A DNA stretch of 64,000 nucleotides from Gerris lacustris. Lineage: Eukaryota > Arthropoda > Insecta > Hemiptera > Gerridae. Below the pieces are notes generated by a model. That model saw only the letters and a list, made by a program, of their open reading frames with translations. It searched no databases and was not told the origin of the DNA. Made by a program: the position numbers and the translations under genes. Below are positions 31,005 through 40,756 of the stretch, one piece after another. The stretch is taken from the NCBI GenBank assembly GCA_951217055.1, contig OX578276.1:36976205-37040204 (forward strand), given 5' to 3'. How positions within the stretch are numbered: the stretch's first letter is position 1; each line of letters begins with the position of its first letter.

Positions 31005-31600
31005 ACTCACTCACTGACTGACTGACTGATGTATACTAATGTTTACCCACTTCCGCTATAGCTAGAGAGTTGGGGTTTTCGCCATTCGATGCGCAATGTC
31101 CGCATTGTGAACCCAAAAAATTGCCAAAAGTTTACTTTTCCCCCTCCTTCCCCCCCTAAGATGAGAAAAACCGTCGTAGCTGTGTTGGAATTTTTTAAAA
31201 ATTAACGGTTAATTGTAGCGAAAAACTGATTTAACAAACATGTACTGATTTTGCAAGATCTACATTTTTGTTTATAGGTCATTTTGTCGTATCTCTCTTG
31301 TTTGTAGTCTAAATGGGGCTATTTTGGTTTTGTTTTTTTTTCAATTTTTGTCTTTGAGGTCTTATATCTTTAGTAATAATTGACCGATTTAAATTCTGAT
31401 TTCTAGGTTCAAATCTAACACTAATGCCCTTTAAAACAAGACCTTGATATGTTTTGAATTCTTCCTATTTGCTGAGAAATTGAGAGTAAACTTTTTCCCA
31501 GAGTGCCTTGACTTGTACATTATGGATCTTTTATAAATATCGCAAATATCTATTTTTTTGCCGATGCCCCTCACCTCCTTAAATTTATCAGAAACTGGTT
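31005..31600 (+). repeat. Dispersed repeat with CTCACTCACTGACTGACTG head, unit 1
   Basis: Relative of 26350-26900. Contains GTTTACCCACTTCC, GCCATTCGATGCGCAATG and CCCCCTCCTTCCCCCCC. Non-coding. Confidence 0.75.
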
Positions 31601-31970
31601 AATAGACACAGGTTTTACTTCGAGAGAAGATAAATCTATTGACAACCAGAACTCTCAGCGATTCCAATCAGAAATCTCATTGAAAAAGACCAGGGTGAAC
31701 TGTGAACTTAAACTGTGCCATAAACTAACAATAAATCACGTAGATTGCACCAAAACCAAAAGAAAAAACGTAAGAAAAGCGGCAGAGCTGCTCTCGCACA
31801 CTGTTGCAGTAGCAATAGTTAAACATGTGCCTGAAGAACCTAGCCAAACAACCGTAAAAAATACATCTAATTTTATTGAAACTGTAAACATTTGGTTTGA
31901 TATATCGAATAGCATAATAAAACGGGAAAAGTATATAATATATTTTACCTATCCCAGCACTGCAATCTAG
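31563..31970 (+). pseudogene. P-like (THAP9-type) transposase fragment, unit 1
   Basis: Open for 136 codons: DAPHLLKFIRNWLIDTGF at the start, then LCHKLTINHVDC, KRKNVRKAAELLSHTVAVAI and TSNFIETVNIWFDISNS. These match the 'DxPHLLKxIRN', 'KVRxAAxxLSHSVA' and 'TAxFIxxxNxxFDIxNS' blocks of P-element/THAP9 transposases, in family order. No stop interrupts it, but both ends are cut. It is an internal fragment of a ~800-900-residue protein. Confidence 0.8.
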
Positions 31971-32021
31971 GAGAGAGAAATATAAACTAGTTTTCAAATC
32001 CCAGTATAAATAATTTGTTTT

Positions 32022-32613
32022 GCTTCCGAGCTTACCGAAGGTAACGGAAGCATTGTGTTCACTTTTGAGAACGAAAAACTTTTATGCCTCCGATTTTAAA
32101 AATTCCAAGACAGAAATCCGTTTCAGACATCAGGGAACATTTTTAGTCTCGTGTCTGTCTGTCTGTCTGTCTGTCTGTCGGTCTGTGTGTCCGCGAATTA
32201 TGAAACGTGCGACGATAACTTGAGTAAATGTTGACCGATTTTGATGAAATTTGGTAGACATGTTCATTTTACCAATGCTCAGGACGAGTTCGTTGGACAA
32301 CGTTATCCGTCCAAGCGTTCACGAGCAACGCTCGCGTAAACGTGAACTTCAAATGTAAAATTGGAATTTTAGGTCGGGAATAAAATCTAACTCCATCTAT
32401 TCAATGAGACAAACATTTTTTTCAAATACAATTTTTTAGTAAAACCAACAGCGACACCGCTATGAAGTGTTAAAGATCGCTAAAACTATTAATAATTTTT
32501 ACACTATAAACAATATAAGAATAATGTAATATAACTATTATTTTAATGTTAATATAACAATAAAGTACATGATAGGATGCGAGGAAGCTATGTGCCACAC
32601 TAATTGGCAGTCT
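32022..32613 (+). repeat. Hairpin-headed repeat, copy E (full length)
   Basis: Second-unit duplicate of copy D, at the start of the second 2,131 bp unit. Confidence 0.9.
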
Positions 32614-32740
32614 ATTTTTATTTAGTTATTTTATTTATTCATTTATGCTTTGTCAATTTCGACAAGTTAATATTTAATCACATAAAAGTGAAAAACTAAT
32701 AATACAAATTATAAAAAAAACTCTGTCAGTCTCTCTTGTT

Positions 32741-33109
32741 AAAAAAAAAAGAATATGCCTATCTCGAGTTGAAAGGGCGGCTGAGTCAAAGATTCCTTTT
32801 ACCGCGATCAGAGTGTCAGGGAGGGAACATCAGTTAAAACTTAAGAGGAAATATAAGGTAGAAATACCATCAAGAGCCAGATGGGAACAAGGAGAGATAA
32901 AATTCGATAAGGAGACTCTGGTGGCATACACGGATGGCTCGAAGAATGAAGCCGGAATGTCGGGTGCGGGACTGTTCTTGGAAAAGTCCGGCACCAAAGA
33001 GAGTTTCCCGTTAGGCACACTCACCACTGTTTTTCAGGCGGAGATCTACGCCATCCTAGAGGTGGCAAGTCAGCCTAAGGTGGTGGAGGCAACAGCTAAA
33101 TCTATCTGA
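32741..33109 (+). pseudogene. LINE RNase H domain fragment, unit 2
   Basis: Identical duplicate of 30610-30978, with the same TDGSK and QAEIYAI motifs and the same premature end. Confidence 0.8.
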
Positions 33110-33135
33110 ATAATATACAACCCCCTGTGAAACTC

Positions 33136-33731
33136 ACTCACTCACTGACTGACTGACTGATGTATACTAATGTTTACCCACTTCCGCTATAGCTAGAGAG
33201 TTGGGGTTTTCGCCATTCGATGCGCAATGTCCGCATTGTGAACCCAAAAAATTGCCAAAAGTTTACTTTTCCCCCTCCTTCCCCCCCTAAGATGAGAAAA
33301 ACCGTCGTAGCTGTGTTGGAATTTTTTAAAAATTAACGGTTAATTGTAGCGAAAAACTGATTTAACAAACATGTACTGATTTTGCAAGATCTACATTTTT
33401 GTTTATAGGTCATTTTGTCGTATCTCTCTTGTTTGTAGTCTAAATGGGGCTATTTTGGTTTTGTTTTTTTTTCAATTTTTGTCTTTGAGGTCTTATATCT
33501 TTAGTAATAATTGACCGATTTAAATTCTGATTTCTAGGTTCAAATCTAACACTAATGCCCTTTAAAACAAGACCTTGATATGTTTTGAATTCTTCCTATT
33601 TGCTGAGAAATTGAGAGTAAACTTTTTCCCAGAGTGCCTTGACTTGTACATTATGGATCTTTTATAAATATCGCAAATATCTATTTTTTTGCCGATGCCC
33701 CTCACCTCCTTAAATTTATCAGAAACTGGTT
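33136..33731 (+). repeat. Dispersed repeat, unit 2
   Basis: Duplicate of 31005-31600 within the second unit. Confidence 0.8.
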
Positions 33732-34101
33732 AATAGACACAGGTTTTACTTCGAGAGAAGATAAATCTATTGACAACCAGAACTCTCAGCGATTCCAATC
33801 AGAAATCTCATTGAAAAAGACCAGGGTGAACTGTGAACTTAAACTGTGCCATAAACTAACAATAAATCACGTAGATTGCACCAAAACCAAAAGAAAAAAC
33901 GTAAGAAAAGCGGCAGAGCTGCTCTCGCACACTGTTGCAGTAGCAATAGTTAAACATGTGCCTGAAGAACCTAGCCAAACAACCGTAAAAAATACATCTA
34001 ATTTTATTGAAACTGTAAACATTTGGTTTGATATATCGAATAGCATAATAAAACGGGAAAAGTATATAATATATTTTACCTATCCCAGCACTGCAATCTA
34101 G
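33694..34101 (+). pseudogene. P-like (THAP9-type) transposase fragment, unit 2
   Basis: Identical duplicate of 31563-31970; open frame, truncated at both ends. Confidence 0.8.
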
Positions 34102-34152
34102 GAGAGAGAAATATAAACTAGTTTTCAAATCCCAGTATAAATAATTTGTTTT

Positions 34153-34282
34153 GCTTCCGAGCTTACCGAAGGTAACGGAAGCATTGTGTTCACTTTTGAG
34201 AACAAAAAAGTTTTATGCCTCCGATTTTAAAAATTCCAAGATAGAAATCCGTTTCAGACATCAGGGAACATTTTTGGTTCCG

Positions 34283-34334
<52 letters not shown>

Positions 34335-34748
34335 GGTCTGTGTGTCCGCGAATTGTGAAACGTGCGACGATAACTTGAGTAAATGTTGCCCAATTTTGAT
34401 GAAATTTGGTAGACATGTTTATTTCACCAATGCTCAGGTCGAGTTCGTTGGACAACGTAATCCGTTCGAGCGTTCACGCGCAACGCTCGCGTAAACGAGA
34501 ACTTCAAATTTAAAATTGGAATTTTCGGTCGGGAAAAAAAATCAAACCTTATCTATTCAATGAGACGAACATTTTTTTCAAATACAATTTTTTAGTAAAA
34601 CCTACAGCGACACCCCTATTAAGTGTTAAAGATCGCTAAAAAATGTTAATTGTTCTAACAATAAAGTAATAAAACTTTAATGTTATTATAACAATAAAGT
34701 ACATGATAGGATGCGAGGAAGCTATGTGCCACACTAATTGGCAGAGTA
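34153..34748 (+). repeat. Hairpin-headed repeat, copy F (full length, longest TGTC tract)
   Basis: Same head and distal end as copies D and E, but with 13-14 TGTC units (34282-34335) against six or fewer elsewhere, and scattered substitutions after 34203. Open frames here on both strands are translations of the microsatellite. Confidence 0.9.
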
Positions 34749-35320
34749 TTTATAATTAAACGAAAAACAAGTTAAGTAAAAAAAATGTAGTAAAACTACA
34801 AACGGATCACTTCTTACCAAGTCTCTACACTATGCATTATACTTATATTAACAATAATAATTCGTAGTAGTATGTTTTAAGTTAAAAAATAAGTATCCAA
34901 GAAAATATGATATATATTTCACATAAAAAGGTTAAATTAAAATATGATAATTTTAATAGTAACGTATGTTTTGGTTTGTTTAAACATTTATTTAACATAT
35001 GATGTGATCTGAGAGGGCAATTAACGTAAAAAAATCACTAAATATGATAAAAAGTAATAAAAATTTAGTTTAATTGTATAGTAGTTATTACAAAGGGTAG
35101 GGGCTTGGGTCGCCGACTGACGTCACACACCCGAGCGCCTACGAAGATAGTCGAAGAAACTCGAACCCTCTGTTCTTAGGGAATGAGCCCACCTCTCTAT
35201 TCTACCATCTTGACTGCATTGTGCATAATCACGGTATTACAATGTTGATGATTCTAGTATATTGTATATATGACCATCATTTTTAAGGATTATTGATTTA
35301 ATAACTTACTATTTTATAGG
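34749..35320. other. Spacer upstream of Merlin copy B
   Basis: AT-rich, with one GC-richer block at 35095-35225 (GGGGCTTGGGTCGCCGACTG and CACACACCCGAGCGCC). No ORF; could be the Merlin leader or a MITE. Confidence 0.4.
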
Positions 35321-35486
35321 GACGTCTGCACGCGTCATTTCCAGAACAATCCAATTCTTTGGCGGGCGGGGCGGGTAATGTGGTTGAAATCGATGAAACC
35401 GTCATTACCCGCCGGAAGTACAATCGTGGAAGAATTGTAAGTTGCATACAAATTGACTTAAATTGTTAGCATATAATATCTTTTAA

Positions 35487-35539
<53 letters not shown>

Positions 35540-36196
35540 TACATGAAATGGTTTGCAATTTTCATTAATGTTACAGGTCAAGGAACAATGGTACTTTGGC
35601 GGTGTAGAAAGAGGCAGTGGGCGCTGTTTCATAGCTCCTGTTGCCCAGAGAAACGCCGGGACCCTGCTGGGTGTCTTGTCAAAGCATGTTTTGCCAGGTA
35701 CCACGATTATCTCTGATGGGTGGGCAGCCTACGGTGGGATCGCGGAAATACCAGGTATAACATAATCACACCTAGTAAATACACATATGCCTCAAATAAT
35801 TTTAAATGTTGCTAAAAGTGTGATATTCCTTTGTCCCAATGCTCAATCGACTAAATATATTTAGACAGAGTTGGTCGGATACACCATAAATAAATTTTAT
35901 GTTCGTTATTGTCTTACTCATAAAAATTGTTTTAATTTTATTTTACAGATGGTTACCAACATTACGTTGTTAACCATTCTGAAAATTTCGTCGATCCTAC
36001 CTCGGGTGCCCATACAAATACAATCGAGGGTACCTGGCAAAAATTCAAACATCGGCACAAGAAGGACTATGGAACAGCGCGGTCACTCTTCTCTTCCTAC
36101 ATCGCCGATTTTTTGTGGCGCAAAGAGTTCCCGGAAGACAGACTATTTCATTTGTGGGTAGGGATATCCAACTGGGAACAGGAGGATAATCAATAA
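35321..36196 (+). pseudogene. Merlin transposase with two introns (copy B)
   Basis: Three exon pieces encode the catalytic half of a Merlin (IS1016/ISXO2-related DDE) transposase. 35321-35436 gives NVVEIDETVITRRKYNRGRI after a frameshift in a G-rich run. Intron 35437-35576 is GTAAGT...TTACAG. 35577-35754 gives VKEQWYFGGVERGSGRCFIA and TIISDGWAAYGGIAE. Intron 35755-35949 is GTATAA...TTTACAG. 35950-36196 gives GYQHYVVNHSENFVDP, TNTIEGTWQKFKHRHKK, FSSYIADFLWRKEF and a natural stop. Catalytic D (EIDE), D (SDGW) and E (TIEGTW) are all kept. An acceptor TTTTATAG precedes 35321, so upstream exons once existed; the N-terminal zinc-ribbon part is missing. The least damaged Merlin copy of its lineage. 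Confidence 0.85.
35489..35534. repeat. (TA)n microsatellite in the Merlin intron
   Basis: 46 bp of TA dinucleotides inside the first intron of copy B. Confidence 0.95.
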
Positions 36197-36737
36197 AATT
36201 ATATGTATGTACATTTAAATATTTGTTTTATATATAAAGCTCTCTATATTTACAAGTCATTACTATTTCCACTCATTTACCCACCCAGGTCTTCTCAAAA
36301 TTGCATTGAAATAGGGGGGTACCAAACTGAAAAAGTACCAAAAAAAATATCAATATGGCGTGCATTTTACACCCCGAAAGAAATTACTAGAAAACGCACA
36401 AAAAAAATTCTCCCCCATCTAAACTAATGAGACAGTTCATAAGAATAAGACAAAAATGTGCCCACAAAAATATGTATCTATGTGGATCCATGATATTTTT
36501 AGGAGTTAATATATAAAAGTTAAATTTTAGAAATTTTTAGGGGCCGTAACTATGGACCCTCAAAATATCTCAAATTAATATTACATAATTTATTAATTAT
36601 ATTAAAATGACTCCTAATGGTTTAAGGACTGGTAAAATATGTTAAAAAAATACGATAATATTGTTTTAGGTGTAAAGAGTGAAAGGTATTAGGGAATATT
36701 CTTAGAGATGCGTAGCCCTAATTTAAATTTTTTTAAG

Positions 36738-36740
<3 letters not shown>
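36197..36740. other. Spacer with GGGGGGTACCAAACTG block
   Basis: AT-rich. AGTACC-type words repeat around 36318-36345. No gene; may include the Merlin 3' terminus. Confidence 0.4.

Positions 36741-36786
<46 letters not shown>
36741..36786. repeat. T46 homopolymer
   Basis: Forty-six consecutive T. Could be the tail of a minus-strand retroposed sequence or a replication/assembly expansion. Confidence 0.95.
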
Positions 36787-36790
<4 letters not shown>

Positions 36791-36944
36791 CTGACATATT
36801 ATTTTCGTTATATAATTAAATCATAAAATTGTCAAACCGTATATTTTTCAAAGCTTTAAAATATCCGTTTTCCATTGCATTGATAACTTTTTCTAATTGG
36901 TTTTTTATTTTTTCCGTTCTTCTCTGTTTGTTCAATCGTTTTGT

Positions 36945-37510
36945 GTTCTGTTTGGTTTTGGTATTGTTCTTTATTTTGGTGTAATCGTTCTGTAAGTTTT
37001 GTTCACTTATTGTATTTTTTATTCTCAATTCTCTTTGTGTGTTCTGTCGTTGCGATCTTTCTGTTCATTGTTATCGTTCTATTCTTTTTGTTATATCGGT
37101 CTGTCTATTATTGTTCTATCGTTCTGTTATTTTCGTATTTAATCTTGTTCTATATTTTTGTTATTTCGTTATCTTCTGTTTGGTTCTCTCGTTGGTAATT
37201 ATTGTTTTGGGTAATTTTTTTAAATTACCGTTGTTTCTTCTGTTTGGTTTTGATATTGTTCTTTATTTGGGTGTAATCGTTCTGTAAGTTTTGTTCACTT
37301 TTTGTATTTTTATTTAATTTTTATTCTCAATTCTCTTTGTGTGTTCTGTCGTTGCGATCTTTCTGTTCATTGTTATCGTTCTATTCTTTTTGTTATATCG
37401 GTCTGTCTATTATTGTTCTATCGTTCTGTTATTTTCGTATTTAATCTTGTTCTATATTTTTGTTATTTCGTTATCTTCTGTTTGGTTCTCTCGTTGGTAA
37501 TTTCAGTTTT
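36945..37510. repeat. 302 bp tandem duplication upstream of the peptidase ORF
   Basis: Units at ~36950-37200 and ~37250-37502 share TAATCGTTCTGTAAGTTTTG, CTCTTTGTGTGTTCTGTCGT and TTCTGTTTGGTTCTCTCGTT at a 302 bp offset. T-rich with frequent TTCTG. The frames here code for nothing recognisable; it may be a 5' leader or promoter region. Confidence 0.8.
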
Positions 37511-37645
37511 GGGTTATTTTTTTTACTCGTTGTAGTCAGTTGTTTCTGTTATTTTGTATTTTATTTTTTTTAAAAAAACAGTACATCTCACTTACCTAAT
37601 TTATATTTTATCGATTTAAATATTTTATAAATTAATTGAGTAATA

Positions 37646-38852
37646 ATGGATTCAACTTCCGGAGATTATTCATGTGTAGGCCGGGGCTCATTTCATCAGG
37701 GCGACCAAAGATTCTTATCCAACAGCAGAAATGCTCAATGCGTGGCCAATTCCGCATGTGCTCTGGCGTGGAAGAGCATTGGAAGAGATTTTACGACGGC
37801 TGCCATCGACGGAATCCTTATGAGCGGAGACTGCCAATATAATACGCTGCGAAATGTCCACTCCACCGGTGAAAACCGATTCTTGTTCCCGGATGAATTG
37901 CCTAGAGGTGTATGTATTAATAGAGAGTCCATCCAGATATTTGATATCATTCACGTACACGATGCTCTCTATCCGTTAACGCCACATGATGTAGAGCAAA
38001 GTGTCAGCTGCCTTTCCGAGACCTTAGAAACACTCCTCGCAGAAAACAGCTTAGACGTCGGCTTCTTGTTTACTGGCCAATTAGTTACTGTGTCTTTTTG
38101 GGGTAGCCACCATCATCTTTATCTATTTGATTCACACGCAGTAAATACAAATCGCCGTTTTGACCATATTAATGAAAGCAACAATTTGGCCCGCCTTTTT
38201 CTTTGTAACAGTTACCAGTCACTGGCCAGACTGCTGTTGACAAACGCGGCTGTAGACGGGATCGCAAGGCAGTTTACAATAACAAAACTAGTTCTACGTC
38301 AAGTTGCCGAACAAGCCCCCCCCCCCCCCCGTTCAAAATGAAGTGCGCTCACTTAATGTTCTTCCACCTAGCCGTGACTCACAATGTAATGCTGACAAAG
38401 AAACACCTCTGCAAACAACTGCCCTGTCCGTTTCATCGAATCTTAAAAAAGGTCCTGGAAGACCTAAAAAATTGAAGCGTGGACGAGCAAAGGTCTTATC
38501 AACAACTCGAAAGGAACAAGTAAAAGAAGCTAAAAAAAAAATATAACATGAGACATCCTGAGGTGAATAGAGAAGCTGTTAAACGGTACAGTCAAGAGCA
38601 TCCCGAGGTCAACAGAGAAGCCGTTCAGAGGTACAGTCAAGAGCATCCCGAGGTCAACAGAGAAGCCGTGCAGCGGTACAGTCAGCAGCATCCCGAGGTT
38701 CACAGAGAAGCCGTTCAAAGGTACAGTCAGCAGCATCCCGAGGTCAATAGAGAAGCCGTGCAGCGGTACAGTCAGCAGCATCCCGAGGTCAATAGAGAAG
38801 CCGTTCAGCGGTACAGTCAGCAGCATCCCGAGGTAAATAAATAATTAAATAT
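37646..38852 (+). pseudogene. Predicted Cys peptidase - AT-hook - HPEVNREAVQRYSQ repeat protein (two homopolymer frameshifts)
   Basis: Three consecutive open frames make one protein. (1) 37646-~38315: a 231-codon ORF with GRGSFHQGDQRFLSNSRNAQ, then Cys32, and later SFWGSHHHLYLFDSHAVN with Asp162/His164. The layout resembles C76/OTU-like papain-fold peptidases often encoded with animal Helitron-type elements. (2) After a run of 15 C (38316-38330) the next frame gives SSNLKKGPGRPKKLKRGRAK, a clear AT-hook. (3) After an A10 run (~38532) the third frame gives YNMRHPEVNREAVKRYSQ and the 16-residue repeats to 38840. Both breaks lie in homopolymers, so they may be sequencing errors and the gene may be intact. 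'GAG-GTAAAT' after the last repeat could be a splice donor; otherwise a stop follows at 38842-38844. Function not known; the peptidase call is by motif only. Confidence 0.65.
38548..38840 (+). repeat. Six 48 bp coding repeats (HPEVNREAVQRYSQ)
   Basis: Each unit encodes HPEV(N/H)REAV(K/Q)RYSQ(E/Q) plus one residue of the join; a seventh copy is cut after HPEV. Changes between units are mostly silent (GAGGTCAACAGA against GAGGTCAATAGA; GCCGTTCAG against GCCGTGCAG), suggesting selection on the protein. The minus-strand frame over the same stretch is its mirror. Confidence 0.9.
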
Positions 38853-39154
38853 ATGTTTATTTCCACCACATATCAAAAGATATAAGTAGCAATTACAGTT
38901 AAGCCTTAATTTATACTTTTGGGAAGAGTCATGTGTTTATTTTGTAAAAAAAAAAATTAGTACACACAACTTTGTACCGATTTGTATTATTGATGCAGGT
39001 TAAAGTGGTTAAATATATTTTTGATATTATTTTTACAGGTTCATTTGTCCGTATTAGAAAATTTAATGCGATGTAGGATTGTTGATTATTTAAAATTAAT
39101 AGAATTTTTACCTAAAATTACTAACATCAAAATCCCTAAAATTACGTGAAAGAA
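38853..39154. other. Spacer downstream of the repeat array
   Basis: AT-rich; TTTTTACAG at 39030-39038 could be an acceptor for an intron starting at 38833, but no coding similarity follows. Confidence 0.35.
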
Positions 39155-40265
39155 ATATTTCTCGAAAACGGTTTTGACTATTTCAATTAGAAAAAATCTA
39201 AAATGTAGTTCATTTAATTACGAATCTAATAATGTGTTTTTTTTCCAAGCAATAACCTAGGTCCTGAGAAAATAACTTTAAACGTGGATACAGAGACAGG
39301 CCGGGTTCGAATCCACGCCTAGAAGTTGTTTTTTTGATGAAATGTGAACAAATATTAAACAATAATTAGATATACCTATGAAAACATAAATATTGGAAAC
39401 AATTGGTTACGTAATTATGAACCCATATTTGGGAAATATTGGCAGTTGTTTCTGATTTTTTAGTAGAGGATCTACTGAATAATATACCGAGGTACCGAAG
39501 GAAACTATAAATGCATTTTTCTTTGTAGTTATACTAGAAAATTGAATCCTCATTATTATTTCGAATGAAAGTTTGTTTATTTATAAAACTATTACGTCTT
39601 TCGCAATTGCCGGGGTGCTTTATGGTTTCCTCTTATTCGTCCTCGTCTTTATCATTATATTTTGGTAGGACGACTTAAGGAAACTGATAAAAAAAAAGCT
39701 ATTTTCTCAGCAACTAGATTATTACCGGAAAAATTACATATATATTATAAATTTCTCAAAGACGGGTTCATAATTACGTAACCCAGTGTTTTCCATAATT
39801 TATTAGTCTCCATGTTTTCATATACCAAAATTGTGCTGGCATGAAAAAAATGTATTTAACCAAAATTGTTGAGAATACTGTTTTAAGTAAATTGTGTAAT
39901 AACGTTGTAAGACCACAGACTAACTGGAAGCGAGATTTTAACAAAAAAATCGGTCCGAGAAAACTCAGACAAACTTTCTCATATACGAGTTCATAATTAT
40001 TTAGCCCAGTGTTTTCCATTTATTAGTTTTCGTATGTAAATTTAATTATTATTGTGCATTTCATTAAAATTTATCATAAAAATAACTTCTCCCGGGCGGG
40101 GAATCGAACCCGGGCTCTCTCGGTCCGCGTTTTAAGCTTTTTTCTCAGGAACAAGTTTTTTCCCGGGAAAACGGCTTATATCGTTAGATTCGTATTTAAA
40201 TGGACTACATTTTAGAAATTTTTAATCAAAATCGTCGGAACCATTTTCGAGAACTAATTTTTTTT
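39155..40265. mobile_element. Large palindromic element with tRNA T-arm-like modules in both arms
   Basis: The left arm (39155-39345) and right arm (40080-40265) are diverged reverse complements: CTCGAAAACGGTT, TCTAAAATGTAGT, ACGAATCTAA, GTCCTGAGAAAA, then CCGGGTTCGAATCC on the left and CCCGGGTTCGATTCC on the complement of the right. Inner blocks such as TACGTAATTATGAACCC recur at 39409 and, inverted, at 39766. No protein. The GGTTCGA(A/T)TCC words are Pol III B-box-like, but no A-box or cloverleaf could be drawn, so I do not call tRNA genes. Confidence 0.65.
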
Positions 40266-40756
40266 CACGTTTATATAATATGTATACGTTATATATGCCT
40301 AAAAAAACAACAACATACATGTTTCTTTTTTAACTTTAAGCGAAGTTGACTAAAAATTCCACTTTATGAATGGGTGGATAATAATGATATTAATATTCAT
40401 AGAAAATTTAGGAAATAAGGAAATATTTCCCGAAGTCAATTTTAAAACAATCATAAAATTTGACCTGGCGGGAAAACGTTTAAGATTTGACCAATGGTTT
40501 ATATAGCGTTTTTTGTATCCCATAAGACGTAGAAACACCTACTTCATTTTTTCACATATAACGCCAGTCACCCTGTATAGACAAACGCTCTCACCAATAA
40601 TGGTTTATTAGGAGATGTTAGAGCGTATATGTCATATAGTCTATCTTACTACTAGCTGCATTAGATACTGAAACACATTATTCTTAAAACGTATAAATAC
40701 ACGAGACCAGAATACATAGTCACATGTATAATTAAAACTTTTTATTTTAATTATTT
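40266..40756. other. Spacer
   Basis: AT-rich. Contains CAGTCACCCTGTA at 40563-40575, similar to the CAGGGTG tips of mariner-like elements, without a visible partner. No gene. Confidence 0.4.

Larger units (their letters stand above)
29887..34203. repeat. 2,131 bp tandem duplication
   Basis: Two units, 29887-32017 and 32018-34148, match at a constant offset of 2,131 bp wherever I compared them, with identical predicted peptides at 29889/32020, 30682/32813 and 31680/33811. Each unit holds a hairpin-headed repeat, a LINE RNase H fragment, a dispersed repeat and a P-like transposase fragment. The homology extends ~55 bp into the third hairpin repeat (to 34203), where the sequence begins to differ. 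Either a very recent duplication through the flanking repeats or an assembly artefact. Confidence 0.9.

Noticed and set aside
35321..36196. Bacterial contamination suggested by ISXO2-like transposase similarity
   Set aside because: Coding is interrupted by GT-AG introns and surrounded by eukaryotic elements; Merlin transposons explain the similarity.
36816..37535. T-rich membrane-protein-like ORFs (FCRCDLSVHCYRSILF)
   Set aside because: Two frames over a T-rich tandem duplication; hydrophobicity follows from T content, with no conserved domain.
38530..38826. 98-codon minus-strand ORF of LLTVPLNGFS repeats
   Set aside because: Exact antisense shadow of the HPEVNREAVQRYSQ repeats.
39286..40140. 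Two tRNA genes suggested by GGGTTCGAATCC and GGGTTCGATTCC
   Set aside because: The words lie in the arms of a large palindrome and the rest of a cloverleaf is missing.
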